From the NCBI GenBank assembly GCA_030374805.1, contig JARGSG010000013.1, positions 124,001-188,000 on the forward strand: a stretch of DNA of 64,000 nt, written 5' to 3'. The translations under genes and the position numbers were made by a program. Source of the stretch: Gracilaria gracilis. Its lineage: Eukaryota; Rhodophyta; Florideophyceae; Gracilariales; Gracilariaceae. Below are positions 1 to 11,973 of this stretch, piece by piece (the stretch's first letter is position 1; the number at the start of each line of letters is the position of its first letter). Below the pieces are notes generated by a model. The model was not told where the DNA came from, did no database searches, and saw nothing but the letters and a program-made list of their open reading frames with translations.

Positions 1-739
1 GAGTATATGTTTTGTTTCGCTGCTTGTGTCATATCGGAAGAGGTATTAAAGATTTTATTGCTTTGTTCAAACCATTCATAATATCTCTCAAACCATTATT
101 TCCCGAAGAAGATCCGGACGTCTTCTGGAGTTTTCCGCCTCTGCGTATTGCACTACATCTATTAAGTTCATATCTGACTCGTTCCACACATTTTTTTCGT
201 ACGCAGTAACGCAAATATATCTCTTTCGCCATCAGCGTTTATCTCAGGATTCTCCTGCAATTCAACGTTCAAGATCTATGTTCGATGATGCCCGAGAACT
301 ACTAGGAACTGAAACAGCATCAGAGGTATCGAAAATGGACCCATCTTTTGAAACTTATTCCTTTCACTACATTTAAGTCAGGGTTTTACAAGATCCGAAA
401 ATTGAAACAAACTTCTGCTGGAAAATGCGGGAAATCACACATTTTCAAAATCTATTTACCAATGTAAGTGTCACGTTTATTTGACGAAGAGAGACAGCCT
501 TCCAGATGATACATTTTATATGTCAGACACTGTCGTTTACAGTAGTGCGTTGCTATATTACGATGACACATTTTTGTGAACGCATCTTCTTCGCGAAGTA
601 CAAGAAGTCCAACATGTTCCCGTTAACGTCAAAATTAGTCTGTAGAGCCCTTCCACGGATGAAAAGACAATGTCGGGTGTAAGACCGAGGTCAACCCTTC
701 ACGCCCAGCGCCAGAAGGTTAGACAAGAAGGTACTCCAC

Positions 740-967
740 GTGTGCGGCGTGTGTGGGTTTTCCTCCAAGGAGGCAAAGTGTCCACAGTGTGGCGAGTGCG
801 ACGCTGTGTCAGTACAGGCCGCGGGTGCGGGGAACAACCCAGAAGAAAAGAGAAAAGACGGCGGAGTCACGAGAGTGACCAAAGGAAACGACAAAACCGG
901 AGAACACTTTATACAAGGGCGAACACGACAATGGTTGGTAAATACTCCCATCAATGGGTTCGTTTAG
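740..967 (+). pseudogene. Zinc-ribbon-like fragment, unknown protein
   Basis: This open stretch has no ATG at its beginning. Near its start it holds two CxxC pairs eight residues apart (CGVCG, then CPQCG), the pattern of a zinc ribbon. The rest is polar, with no other recognisable motif. A longer open frame overlaps on the same strand and another on the opposite strand, so coding status is doubtful. I do not recognise a family. It sits among decayed remnants and is most likely a fossil fragment or a chance motif. Confidence 0.18.
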
Positions 968-2384
968 GTGACGCAGGGAGATACACAGCCCGTTAGCAAC
1001 GGCGTATCCCTCCGAGGAGGAGTAGAGTACGAAAGAAGCCGAAGAAGTCTAGAGCCAACCCTGGTTGGGGAGATTTACTGAGTGGCAGGGCCCTGGCGCT
1101 CTGGCCCTATATAGTGAGTAATGACCTCCCATACTACACGGATAAAATATCATAAGTATCTAAAATTCATAAAATATAGTAGAAAATACCAGTAATACTG
1201 CTCCAACCCCCCTGAATCACCGTGTCCCACGTGTTCAGTCCGCAGTAGTTGTCAAAGTATGTAGTCATATACTGCCCCTGCCGACAAGGCGGAAAAACAA
1301 CCAAGTACTAGAACATCCCCCAAGAGGGCGTTGCACTTCAGAGCTCAAAATCTCAGTGCACTCTGCAGCACTGTAACGATGCTGCTCGAAGTCTAGTTTA
1401 CTATAAAGATGTATCAAAGGGAAATGTTGGTATTGTTCTCAACAATTTGATATTAATTGAAAAGTTAGAGATTTCATTGTTCGTCAGGTTACGTTAGTGA
1501 GAATAAATGAATACATTAATGGGCTCGTTAAATGCTCTTAATCTACTCCAGGTATTGTACCACAGATAAGACGATACTTCGACAAGACAGAAAGATAAAG
1601 AGGATATGCCACTTTCTGAGAAGGCAGCTGTATAGATTTCAAGACAGATACGAGGATAAATACCGACGACATTGAAGCTGTAGGTGACAAGCAACCAAAA
1701 AATCGTCCAAAATCTTGAGTAAAAGTAATCTACTTTGTGGATTCTCTATAGACTCCCGAAGTGAGAGATGAATAACAGCTGGTGGTACGAGCAAAGATGA
1801 TTCCATACCAACTCTAACCGAAGCCATCTACTCTTCTTCTGCTTATCAGTATGACTTTGAAGCGAAATGCTGCTGGCCTTACCAACGGCTCGCAAGCAGT
1901 AAAAAGACTTCGCGAAATGTTTAGGAACTGCAAGATTACAGGAGGTGAGAGCGAGACAAAAGTATATAACATGGATTTTGTCTTCAAACCATTTAAGTAG
2001 CCAGCGTTTCGAATGAGGTATGGCAAGATTTGTAACAAAATTTTGAGCAACCTTCGTAAGTTTGAACTCCTGCCACCCTTTTCCTACATTTCTTTGACTA
2101 AGAAACTCTGAAGAGCCATCTATTTTGGATGTAGTATCTCAAACTACAGAGGATGACGAAGATGTAGCCGATAAATCCTTGCGTCGCCGTTGGAATTTGT
2201 ATGAAAATGTAAGATTATCCAATCCAGATGACCGGCGTGAGAGCTTTCCTGAGAGCGATCGAAAAGAGCTTAAGCCAATATATTTACTCTAATTATGAGA
2301 ACATGCCATACATCTGTTCAGTTTATATCTCTTTCTAATTTGTTCCCGTCAAGTATGAAAGAAGACTAAGTCTCTGTTCGTGTT

Positions 2385-2745
2385 GTTGAAGACGGGAGCA
2401 TACTTGAGATTACATTTAATGGCCGTTACTAATGAGAATTATGAAAGAGTTACACGAGAAGTGGTTGTCCAAACAATTTGAACCTATGTTGGAATATTAT
2501 CCCATGATACTAGGATTCAAGCGCAGATTAAGATGCTGCGCGAATCAGCTCTGGACACCGTCTATTCTATATGCCGAATTTAATAACCAATTGCTGTAGA
2601 AACACATATTCCTCGAAAGGAAATACTTGATCTTTCCGACGGATGTAGTGTGTTTCATGTGGATCTGGAAGCTCCAGATGACTCCTCTGCGAGATCAGGA
2701 ACTATTCCCCGAACACAGATACATTGAAAATCGGTAGTTTGGAAA
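2385..2745 (+). pseudogene. Decayed fragment A of an unknown protein family
   Basis: Three blocks read as protein in order: an acidic DG block near 2388, WLSKQFEPM near 2462, and a DGCSVFHVDL block near 2638. The same three blocks recur in the same order in fragment B about 890 bp downstream. The spacing from WLSKQFEPM to the last DG block is 176 bp here and 177 bp there. In WLSKQFEPM the two copies differ at third codon positions while the residues stay the same, which indicates past selection on a protein. The family is not recognised and no intact frame spans the region. Confidence 0.4.
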
Positions 2746-3239
2746 CATGCTTTGTTTTAGAATATCAGTAAATGTAAAAGATGAGTGAGATTTCTTCTTT
2801 AGTTTCTATAAAATCGTCTTCTCCTTTGCTTATAGAACATAAGAAAAAGCGCTGTATCTCTAAATATACGATTTCCCGCACTTCTGAGTACCTCAAGATC
2901 AATTAGTAATTAAAAAAGTTGACTACAAACGGTTCATGTGCAATTTTCCGGGTTTCCCGGTAAGAAATATTTTTTTATACATAATGCTTGTATCGCATGC
3001 AAATTAATCTGACTATTTTTGTAGATCTTTTGGCTCCCGTAAGTAGAAGACGAACTGGCGAAGATGTTCCCGATATTGAAAATGTTGAACTTGCAGACTA
3101 TGAAACTAAGAAGCCAAATGAAATGAAAGCTAAGGTATCTCCAGTTAATCAGCAATTTTCACCCATTGGTTCTTAAGTCAGAATGGCATGATGCGGATTC
3201 AAAAAACAAGCACTTAGTATTGGCCATTGCTATACCATC

Positions 3240-3600
3240 TGGTACGGATAGTGCTAATATGAAAAGTCGAGTTGCAAGCGATGGCAAAGCCTTTGGGCTG
3301 ATTTTCAGGTGGCCTTAGTCTTTGCAAGATGTGAAGCTGCTCGGTAAGCTGTGGTTATCTAAGCAATTTGAGCCAATGAAAATCTACCACCCCAAAATAA
3401 TGTGGTTTCAGAATGTACTAAAAGACTTACAACACTCTGCAAAAGATCAAGTGCATTCTTCATGTCTGATTTAAATCACATTTTCTGTAGAGTTACATGT
3501 GCTAATGAAGCAAATAATGACATATCCAGATGGGAAAAAAATCTTTTACGTTGATCTTAAGGCTTCAAATGACAATTATGTGAAAGAAGAAAATATCGTT
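3240..3600 (+). pseudogene. Decayed fragment B of the same unknown family
   Basis: This is the partner of the fragment near 2385-2745. It shows a DG block near 3280, WLSKQFEPM near 3352 and a YPDGKKIFYVDLKA block near 3523. Between the last two blocks both fragments share the pattern V-E-x-H-x3-K-x-I before the DG. The copies are diverged in DNA but alike in protein, so the duplication is old. No family name can be given, and neither copy is intact. Confidence 0.4.
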
Positions 3601-3941
3601 TGCGTGGATATTAATTAAGTTACAACAAGAGCTGCATAAAGTAGATGATAACGATGTTTTAAATGTTATGTTTTTTACTTTGAAATGCTCAATTACGAGT
3701 TTTGTCAGGGTGCCCAGATGCATCTGAAGTAAATAAATCTCTTACGTTCTTCTATACTATATACGTTATTCATTTATTCTAAAAGAAAGCGAGAACTGTA
3801 TTTTCCCGAGTCTCCGCGTGAAGAGCATCTTGAGCCACGTCGCTTCGGGAATTGGCTCTAATAAATCCACTTCTGCGTCTCTTCGAAAATCTATTCTATT
3901 TTTATGCAAAAACAGGCTGGAGCTCTACAACAATCGCCTAG

Positions 3942-4202
3942 TGTAGTGGATGAAGGCATCCACTTCGGCACTGTAGTAGAGATATACATCCACTTCAGCA
4001 CCCACAGCTCCACCAAGGATTGTTGCACCCACGCTTGGGTATCATCACCTCCTAGCTAGTGTACTGTAGTACTTTCCTGAAGCAGAGAACATCAGCAGTG
4101 GGGTACGTAAGACCCCACATCTCTGCCGTCTCACTAAAATCAGAGGCATCGAACCTCAACACTCAGCATCCCTCTTGCGAATTGCAAACACACAAGCGCA
4201 CA
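3942..4202 (+). repeat. Left LTR of the 3.9-9.2 kb Gypsy element
   Basis: This 261-bp terminal repeat begins TGTAGTGGATG and ends GCGCACA. It aligns without gaps to 8918-9178 with about 29 differences counted by eye. The flanking CCTAG matches the bases after the right LTR. Confidence 0.92.
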
Positions 4203-7200
4203 GTTTTCACTGCCGATACTGGTTGTATCGCGTTTCGATTGTTCCATAACCATAATGGCGTCCATTTCGACGCCCACCGCTCAGTCTGGAGAAGAAATGG
4301 AATATATTTTTCAGCAACCATCGTCCGTAGCCTTTCCTGTGGATCATCCAAGACTATCCAACACCAACCCGAGATCAATTCGGATATTTATACGTCAGTA
4401 CGACCAGTATTCGAAGGAAGTCACGGAACGAGCTCTACAGCTCCCTGTCATTGACTCGACTACCACCCAGCCTGTCCGTCCTGTTAGCATTTCCTTTTGG
4501 GTAGACTCTGAATGGCTTCAGTCTTGTATTGATTTGGAATACATTCCTACAGTTAGGAAGTCAGAAGACCTTACGGATGCCAAACTTCGCAAATATTTGG
4601 AATCCGAAGCCGAGGGAGAAAAAAACAGTATGACGGTGAGAGACATTAACGCCGTAATCAAAGGCGAACTTTTGATGGACATGTTTGACAGCTCCTCCCG
4701 CTCGTGAATGAAGGGATTGTTTACGTCGTATGTGTCTACGTTGCGTAGGAATGGCCTCATGTTGGTCATGAATGACCATCCAAAATTAGCAGTTAAGCGC
4801 ATTGTAGCGACTATCCGTCCAAGAATGTTGCAATAACGTCTCGAAGTAGACCTGGAACTGGTGTTCGAACCTCCGAAGAAGGATTTTAAAGGGTTCATGA
4901 AGCACGCAATATCTGTATCCGAATCATTTCAGATTGTGGACAATGGTCCACCCTCTAGAACGCGAGTTTCAAAACCCCGTAAAGGAAACTTTAGAAATCT
5001 GGCTACCAGTAGCGAGAGGCATGCCAAACCAAGCTCTTCTAAAGAGCATAAACGCGCAAGTCAGAAATCCAAACGACTTCCGCCGTTCTGTCCGCACAAA
5101 ACCTGCCAGCGTGAAGGTGAACGCCATTGGAATGATGAATGCGCGAAGGCCACCGCTGTCGAGATGGAAGCCCTGAAAGCTCAGCTTTTAGCCGAGAAGG
5201 CAGCGGATGTACCCCCGAAGAATACAAGGTCTCACAAAGCCAAAGCAAAGCCAGGCAGCGTGGGACGTGTGAAACCTGCTCAGTACTCTACAGAAGCAGG
5301 CTGTTCTGTTACAGTCTCCGATGGCCTGACTTCCGTCGGGACATCCGGTCGCTGTGATGATGGCAGTGACGACAGCATTGTGTCACCTACACACGCAGAG
5401 TCAGCTGCCTTCCAAGGTATCGGGCAGATTTCTGCAATCAAGAAGGTCACTTTGGCTGTGGCACTCAGGAAGGATAGCCAGGCAGAAGCAGAGAGTTTCT
5501 CTTTGTAACGCCCATGGAAAGTACCGCGCACCATTCTACACCTGGCATCTAGAAACTTGGCACTCATAAAGATCTCCTTTTTGGTTGCTGATAACGATCT
5601 TGCTTGTGAGAATCTACTCATCTGCAGACCCATACTGCAACATCTGCGTGTTGACATTCACACCATGTTGGACAGGAACCACTTCGCGTTAAATGGGGCG
5701 TGCTGCTCCCAAGTAGGCAACCCCACATCCACTTCGACAGTTGGGTACGTCAGCCGTCTCTGATCGCACGCCTCAACTGCTCTAGTACAACATCTGAGTC
5801 AATTTCAGTTGTGCCTGACCGTCCAAGGGTAAACTACTATGCCCAACGACGGGTTGAAGACCCATTTCCCGATCCAGCTCTTCTTGACCCATTTCACAGT
5901 GAGCAGCATGAGAGCATTCAGAAAGCAGTAGAGGTCATGTTGCAAGTTGCCGCTAGATATGGACTAAAGAATACCAAGGCGAACCTTCTCAGCGAAATGG
6001 TACATGAACATGTCAACATCTTCAGAACCTCGCTGTCCTCAGGACCACCAGAACAAGTCAAGCCACTGAAGATTGCTGTCACACCGGGTGCCAAGCCAGT
6101 TCGCGTCCGTCTGCGTAAGTATTGGCAGGACCAGCGGGGTTTTCTTAATAAGTTCGTTGGGAATCTTGTCACAGCTGGTATGGTGTACGCAAACCCATCC
6201 TCTCCATGGGCATCAGCACCACTTCTCGTTCCCAAATATGAACCAGCTCGTTTCAGTTTCACTGTAGACTTGCGGCCCATCAACAAGCACACAGTGCAGA
6301 ATCAGTTTCCGATGCCGGATATTGAACAGGAACTACTCAAGTTGGCTGGAAACAAGTTCTTCGCCACCTTTGACGTCTCTCATGGGTACTGACAGTTCCA
6401 TTCGGATAATGCATCGCAGGAACTCCATTCATTCATCACGCCAAATGGCGTCTACACACCAACCAGAGTCTTGCACGGGACAACAAATGCCACGACACAT
6501 CTGCAATCCGTTCGAACAAAAGTGTTTCCCAAGGAGCTCCTCCAGCAGTTTCTCTATTGGCTGGATGACATACTGCTTCACAATCAAACCGTGGAGGGGC
6601 TACTGAAAGGCATGCAAAAGCTGTTCAAAACCTGTGCAGGTTACTGCATCCGACTACATCCACGCCAGAGTATCCTGTTTGCTGAAACCTTTAAATTGTG
6701 TGATCGAATTGTATCCGCAGATAGAGGACGTTATGACCCCTGAAATCTCGATGGTCTCCTTGCCATGGAACCTCCAACAACTGGGGCCCCTCTGCAACAG
6801 TTTGTATGCGCCATGCAGTGGGTCAAAACCGGCATATCGAACTTCACGAATCTCATTGAGCCCCTACACCAAATGTTAGAATGGGTATATGCGGTAGCCG
6901 GTAAGCGCACCAAACGAGCTGTTGGGAACGTATCATTGCGGGATCTGGGATGGGATTAAAAAGAAAACAAAGTTTTAGATCGGTGCAAGAAGGCGATCGC
7001 TAATCTGGTTACTCTCGCTCATCGAGACGAGCGGCTGCTCCTATGCATATACACAGACGCATCTGATACCTCTTGGTCTGGTATCGTTACGCAAGTACCC
7101 GGAGAGAAACTACATCTCCCTCACGCCCAACAAATGCACAGCCCGCTTGTCTTTTGTTCCGGAAGATTCAACACGACTCAATTGGCCTGGTCGAATCTGG

Positions 7201-8917
7201 AGAAAGACGCTTTCGCAATAATGGCTACAGTCTAGAAAATGCACTGGCTTGCGGCAACTGCTGCAGGATTCGACCTCTTCACATACCACAACAACCTCGG
7301 TTTCATTTTCGACCCTTTCTCTCTCATCCCGGATCTCAGCCTATCTTCAACAAGAAAGGTACTTCGTTGGGCTGTGCGTCTCAGTATGTACTTGTACACA
7401 TGCTTCCACATCAGTGGGCTGGACAACGTGTGGGCTGAAATGTTAACGCGGTGGTCTGCACCCAGAACTGTCCGAAAGTTCCTCCGGATTCTGATCCTTC
7501 CAACCGCTAACGCAGATGAATTCTGCTGGTCTTCTGCAAAACAAGCAGTAATGGAACAAGACCATTGCTCTAACATTCGCCCATTAGATCTACAGTGTCT
7601 TGATGGAATCTGGAAAACATCTTAAGCAGCCATTTGGATCCCGGAAATTCTGAGGACCTTCAGCTGAGACTCTGCATCATTTCTCACACTGGCCCCGCCG
7701 GTCATCGTGGTAGGCAGACTACATTAAGTGCGCTGAGCAAGAACTATCATTGAGAAACACTGTCGAAAGACATTCAGGATTTCGTAGATGCCTGCATCCA
7801 CTTCATTAAGACCACTGGAGGTGAGAACGTTCCTAGGACATTTGGTCCAGCGCTGCATGGGTCAAAGCCAAACGACCTTCTCCAGTTTGAGTACAATGAA
7901 ATTGGACCAAGTCACGTAGGGTATAGGTACATCCTGATGCTCCGAGATAATCACTCCGTCTACAAGTTGTTCTTTCCTATCTCAAGGACGACATTGGACA
8001 TGGACCAACGCACTTCAAGAACAAAAATTACGAAGTATCTTCGCGTCCCGCATCATTTTACGCTCCCTTACACGCCATGGAGCAACTGTGCAGTGGAACG
8101 AATTGTCAAAGAACTCATCCGAACACTTCGGGCGCTGACGTCTGAGTATCAAATGGATTTCAAAGAATGGCCCGACATCATTCCCATCATCCAGAGCATC
8201 CTGAAAAACCCGCCGCCGCCTCATCGCGGCAACACTGCAGCAATCACGGTATTCATGAGTCTCAAACCTACTCGCTCAATCTCTACCTTCCTTCGCACAT
8301 CTACTGCAAAGCCTGCTAACATTCACGCAGCACGCTTAGAGCGTTGCATAAACACGGACGCTCTGCAAAAGTTGATGTCGGAGTTGCAACCCTTAGTGCA
8401 CAATGCGCTACAGAACAACAGAGAGAAGTCGAGAGAAAGGGCTTCAATGGGCAAACCAGCCAAATTCGAGAAAAGTTTGTATTGGTGGCAAGGGATGACT
8501 TTACGGCCTGGGAGAGGCTCGCATTAGTTGGAGAGAACCACGCCGCGTTTTTTAGGCACTTTCGGACTACGTGTACCAAGTCGAGGATCTCAGGAACGGA
8601 TCGCTCAAGAACATCCATAGCTCTCGGTTGAAGTTCTACCACGACGCATCCTTGAACACTGGAGCCAATTTATCCCACGTACTCTCCTCTGAGACTGGCA
8701 TGCCTGTAGGACTTTACTGAAGTTGGTGGAGAGCGATGAGAGATTACTGGTACAATTTCGCTGGAGAGGTCTCGACCAGGCAGAGGACACTTTGGAGCCT
8801 CTCAAACAGATCGACAAGGACGTTACAGTTTTTCTACAGAAACTGCTTCGTCGCAAAGGCACAACCCTCGATCTGGTTAAAAAAGAAAAGCAGCGCTTGG
8901 CCTCTGAAGACGGGAAG

Positions 8918-9178
8918 TGTAGTAGATGAAAGCATCCACCCCGGCACTGTAGTAGAGATATACATCCACTTCAGCAGCCAAAGCTCCACCAAGAATTGCT
9001 GCACCCACGCTCGGGTAGCATCACCTCCTAGCTAGTATACTGTAGTAGTTTTCTGAAGCAGAAAACGTCAGCAGTGGGGTACTTAAGGCCCCACATCTCT
9101 GTCTCTTCACTAAAATCAGAGGCCTCGAACCCCAACACCCAGCACCTCTCTTTCCCATTGCAAGCACACAAGCGCACA
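8918..9178 (+). repeat. Right LTR of the 3.9-9.2 kb Gypsy element
   Basis: This 261-bp terminal repeat begins TGTAGTAGATG and ends GCGCACA. It is preceded by a purine-rich tract and followed by the target duplication CCTAG. It is the same length as the left LTR. Confidence 0.92.
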
Positions 9179-9737
9179 CCTAGTCGTTTCTACCCTGGTC
9201 GAAGAATGGCTTCTCCAGGAAAGCAGAAGTGGGTTTATTGATGATATGGAGCTGGCAGGTAGGAAAATCTGATCTTGGTGATGGGGCACATACTCTGCAC
9301 TGTCGGCCTGAGTCCAGTGATTGGGCAGTTTGTCCACCTTTGGGCATTTGTACTCGAGGGCCTCGCCCCCCGCGACGGCGGACGAATGCTCTGCTCTCGA
9401 TCTCGTTCTCCTCGTCGCGTTTTCTGACTAGAACTTCTGAATAAATATCGGATGACGGGTCAAAATGTCATTCTTGCTGCATAATGATCTATTACAACAA
9501 ACAAAGTTGTGTATATGACCAAAACAATGACGTCACTTGAGCGTCACTGTATTGAAAATATTGTAACGACGCGACATAATACTCATTGTACTCGTAGAAA
9601 TACAATAGGTAATCAAAAAGCGTAATGAAACAGTAGCAACATATTTTCGACGCAACTATAGACATATTGCATATAAAAACGATCTTAGCTTTTTTCTACG
9701 GACTTTAAAGTTCTACAGCCATTTCCAACCCCAAATA
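9179..9737. other. No gene seen between two insertions
   Basis: After the target duplication the sequence is moderately AT-rich and holds no supported coding region. It lies just upstream of the first piece of the DNA transposon gene that starts at 9738, so part of it may be that transposon's 5' flank. No clear terminal inverted repeat was found here. Confidence 0.4.
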
Positions 9738-9886
9738 ATGGCAGGAATCAGTCCCAAACGGGCAGAAAAGGTAATTAATATGCTTTCTGAAGTAGTCTTG
9801 CATCGAAATTCTGAGCTGCACCAGTTTCCGTCTACCTCTCTTCGTCATGACTCTGATGATGAAAACGACTCTCCCTTCCCCATATA
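9738..9886 (+). pseudogene. First piece of a PIF/Harbinger-like transposon gene
   Basis: An ATG opens a frame whose first residues (MAGIS...A..V....SE..L.R.....QF) match position by position the start of the inverted copy at 30214 on the minus strand (MADIS...). The frame runs into the left end of the minus-strand Gypsy element at 9887. It resumes in the same frame after the matching ATATA target duplication at 27369-27373. The piece therefore belongs with the transposase remnant at 27374-28518 and was separated from it by a 17.5-kb insertion. Confidence 0.6.
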
Positions 9887-10382
9887 TGTGGTACAACGGC
9901 AGATGCCCCAAACCAAATGGGGTAGTTCGTGTGGACGCGTGGTTAGGGAGCGCACGAGGGCTCAATCTAGAAGGTGGGATAGAGCATAACAAAGAGGGTG
10001 TGGCAGCACCAACCACTGGGGGCGCGAGATAGCAGCTGGCTAGATCGTAACAGTTAGGTAGATCCGGTGTACGACACGCAGCGTGCTAGTAAAGCCTGAA
10101 TAGTTCTAGGAACCACAAGGTCGACTTTAGAAACCAGGTGGTCGTAGACTTAGCCAGAAGGTGCTTAACTTTAAAATATAGTCGGGGAGGGAGCGCTACG
10201 GCCACCCGAAGGATGAGTGGGGCTTGACCTTAGGCGTGGCGCCCACGTGGGCCAGTTTGAGGTGCCATCGGCCACGTGCACCTGGAAAAATATCTATCCT
10301 ATTAGCTACTGTATTTTCTATCCTATCGGTCTATTCACGTATTCTGGCTCCATTTAGACATCCACGTGGCAGCCCCGCTCAC
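9887..10382 (-). repeat. 3' LTR (minus strand) of the outer Gypsy element
   Basis: About 496 bp align with 26866-27364. Homology stops a few bases short of the expected LTR boundary, and unrelated GC-rich sequence follows. The inner edge of this LTR has therefore been rearranged. The outer edge is intact and abuts the ATATA duplication. Confidence 0.75.
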
Positions 10383-11510
10383 TCTACCCCAGACCGCCCT
10401 TCTACCACCAGGAACGACCACGGGCCTGCCAAGCAAGGGGCTTCCCCGCTTGCTAACCCGCAACCGTCGGTATCGATCTTACTCGCCCGTTTGGGGGAGA
10501 GGTGACGTCGGTGCTCTCCCATCGGTCTCGTACCTTCTCTACTGGCCTCCTTCAACTGGTTTAGTCAAATCATCTCCGTCTGGTGCACTGCCATTACGCG
10601 CCCACCTTTTGGTCGGTCCCCTCCGTGTCACCTGGATGCTTTGGTATCGCGCTTTAACCTGTTGGTCATCATCTTTTGTGCCATTTGGGGCCTCGCAAAC
10701 CGACCGGTAGTGTACCCATACGGCTGCTCTGTTGTCCTTTTGATTCAGCCTTATTCCGGATTGGTTGTCCCCTGTGGTTGCCTGCGCCGTACCTTACCGA
10801 TCCCACGTGATTGAGTCCTCACCGTGGCGCCTTCATACTCGTGTTTCTCTTATGGGGTCACCTCCGCCTTCCGCTGCACCAAGCGGTCCCAACGCGCCGA
10901 AGATAGCGCGCTTTCCCGCTCGGCTGGCTGTTCGCGTCGATTCCGGACGGTCCTCAGCGCTTCCGCGATCTCAGACCACTCAGTCTGTCAGCTCTTCTGG
11001 GACTCCTGGCAACCGGTGGTTGATCCACCTTGCAGGCAAGGCGATCTTGACAGCAGTTGCACCTCCAAAAGCTGGGTTGCTAAATGCTAATTGCACGCAA
11101 GCAACCCACTCAGATTCAAGTTTGAATCAGAAGCACTGCCACCTACGAATAGTAGTTGGAAGGTTAAAAACGTCTACTTAACAAACAATTCCAGATTCTC
11201 CGCAGGAGGTCTGGGGGCATCCGCATCTACTGCGGGACTTCCTTGGTGCCCAAAATTTTGCCTTAGCCTCCCTCATTTTTCCATCAGCGCGTGCGCGTGG
11301 CGATGACGAACCTAGACAGGACCAACAAAGCGCTTTGGCTCTTCTAAAGAGCACACAGTCGATGGTTTGTTTTGTTACGTTCTAGTTGTTGAGAACTAAG
11401 ACTTAGAGTGTAACGGGAGACAGCAAGACCAAAGGACAAGGACTATGGTTTAGAAAGATCGCGCAGGCGCAGGTTTATGTACAAATACGGTTGTCAAGCT
11501 GTGTAATCTT
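10383..11510. other. Unassigned GC-rich block inside the outer element
   Basis: This stretch has overlapping plus-strand open frames rich in Pro, Ser, Arg and Thr and no recognisable domain. It lies where the RT-to-integrase part of the minus-strand Gypsy element should be but reads as nothing like it. It may be a foreign fragment or the leader region of another LTR element. I do not assign a gene. Confidence 0.3.
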
Positions 11511-11973
11511 CTTCTCACCTCACAAAAGATTCACTGCCAAAAAATCTGTGGCAGGCGGCCAAGGAACTACCATCAAATGGTGTATGGCACTTTGAAGTCG
11601 ATGGGTGTGGCAGAGCATCCAGCAGCGTGAAATCTACGGGAAACCGTCTGTAGCGCTGTGCCTGAATGTCCCGCAATCTTTTAGAATCGAAAGGCCTAGC
11701 GTCGAAGAACACTGCATCAGGGAGAGCTATAAGAGACTCTTGGCCAAAACATGATGAGCTGCATGTAGCAGCGAAAGGCTGTGGAACCCAATGAACTACA
11801 CCGCCAGCGGCGGGTAGTACCGAACCATTTCTCACTTTTCAACTTTGAAGGAACCACGCGAGGTAGTAGTGACTCATTCATGAAGAGCACCCCCTATTCG
11901 AACCGCCCGCGACTGAAATGTCGTAGTATTGGGTGAAGGACGAGCATCTGTGGGAATGTGATGCCTTAATGGT

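Larger units (their letters stand above)
1..3941. other. Gene-poor region with decayed coding remnants
   Basis: No intact gene is visible in this left flank. Open stretches are short and interrupted. Parts still look like former coding sequence: a zinc-ribbon-like piece near 740-967 and two related fragments near 2385-2745 and 3240-3600, listed separately. The stretch at about 1100-1250 is AT-rich without a clear feature. The left edge of the window may cut a longer decayed element. What the region was originally is unknown. Confidence 0.5.
3942..9178 (+). mobile_element. Gypsy-type LTR retrotransposon, old and broken
   Basis: Two 261-bp direct repeats (3942-4202 and 8918-9178) bound the element. 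Both start TGTAG and end CACA, and a perfect 5-bp target duplication CCTAG lies at 3937-3941 and 9179-9183. A purine-rich tract (AAGACGGGAAG) sits just before the right repeat. Inside, in order, are a gag-like region from about 4255 with a Cys/His knuckle near 5090-5140, a retropepsin remnant near 5570-5680, reverse transcriptase near 6050-6650, RNase H near 6950-7450 and integrase near 7680-8350. RT and RNase H precede integrase, as in Ty3/Gypsy. The LTRs differ at roughly 11% of sites by eye, so the insertion is old. Coding is interrupted about ten times or more. It is a fossil. Confidence 0.9.
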
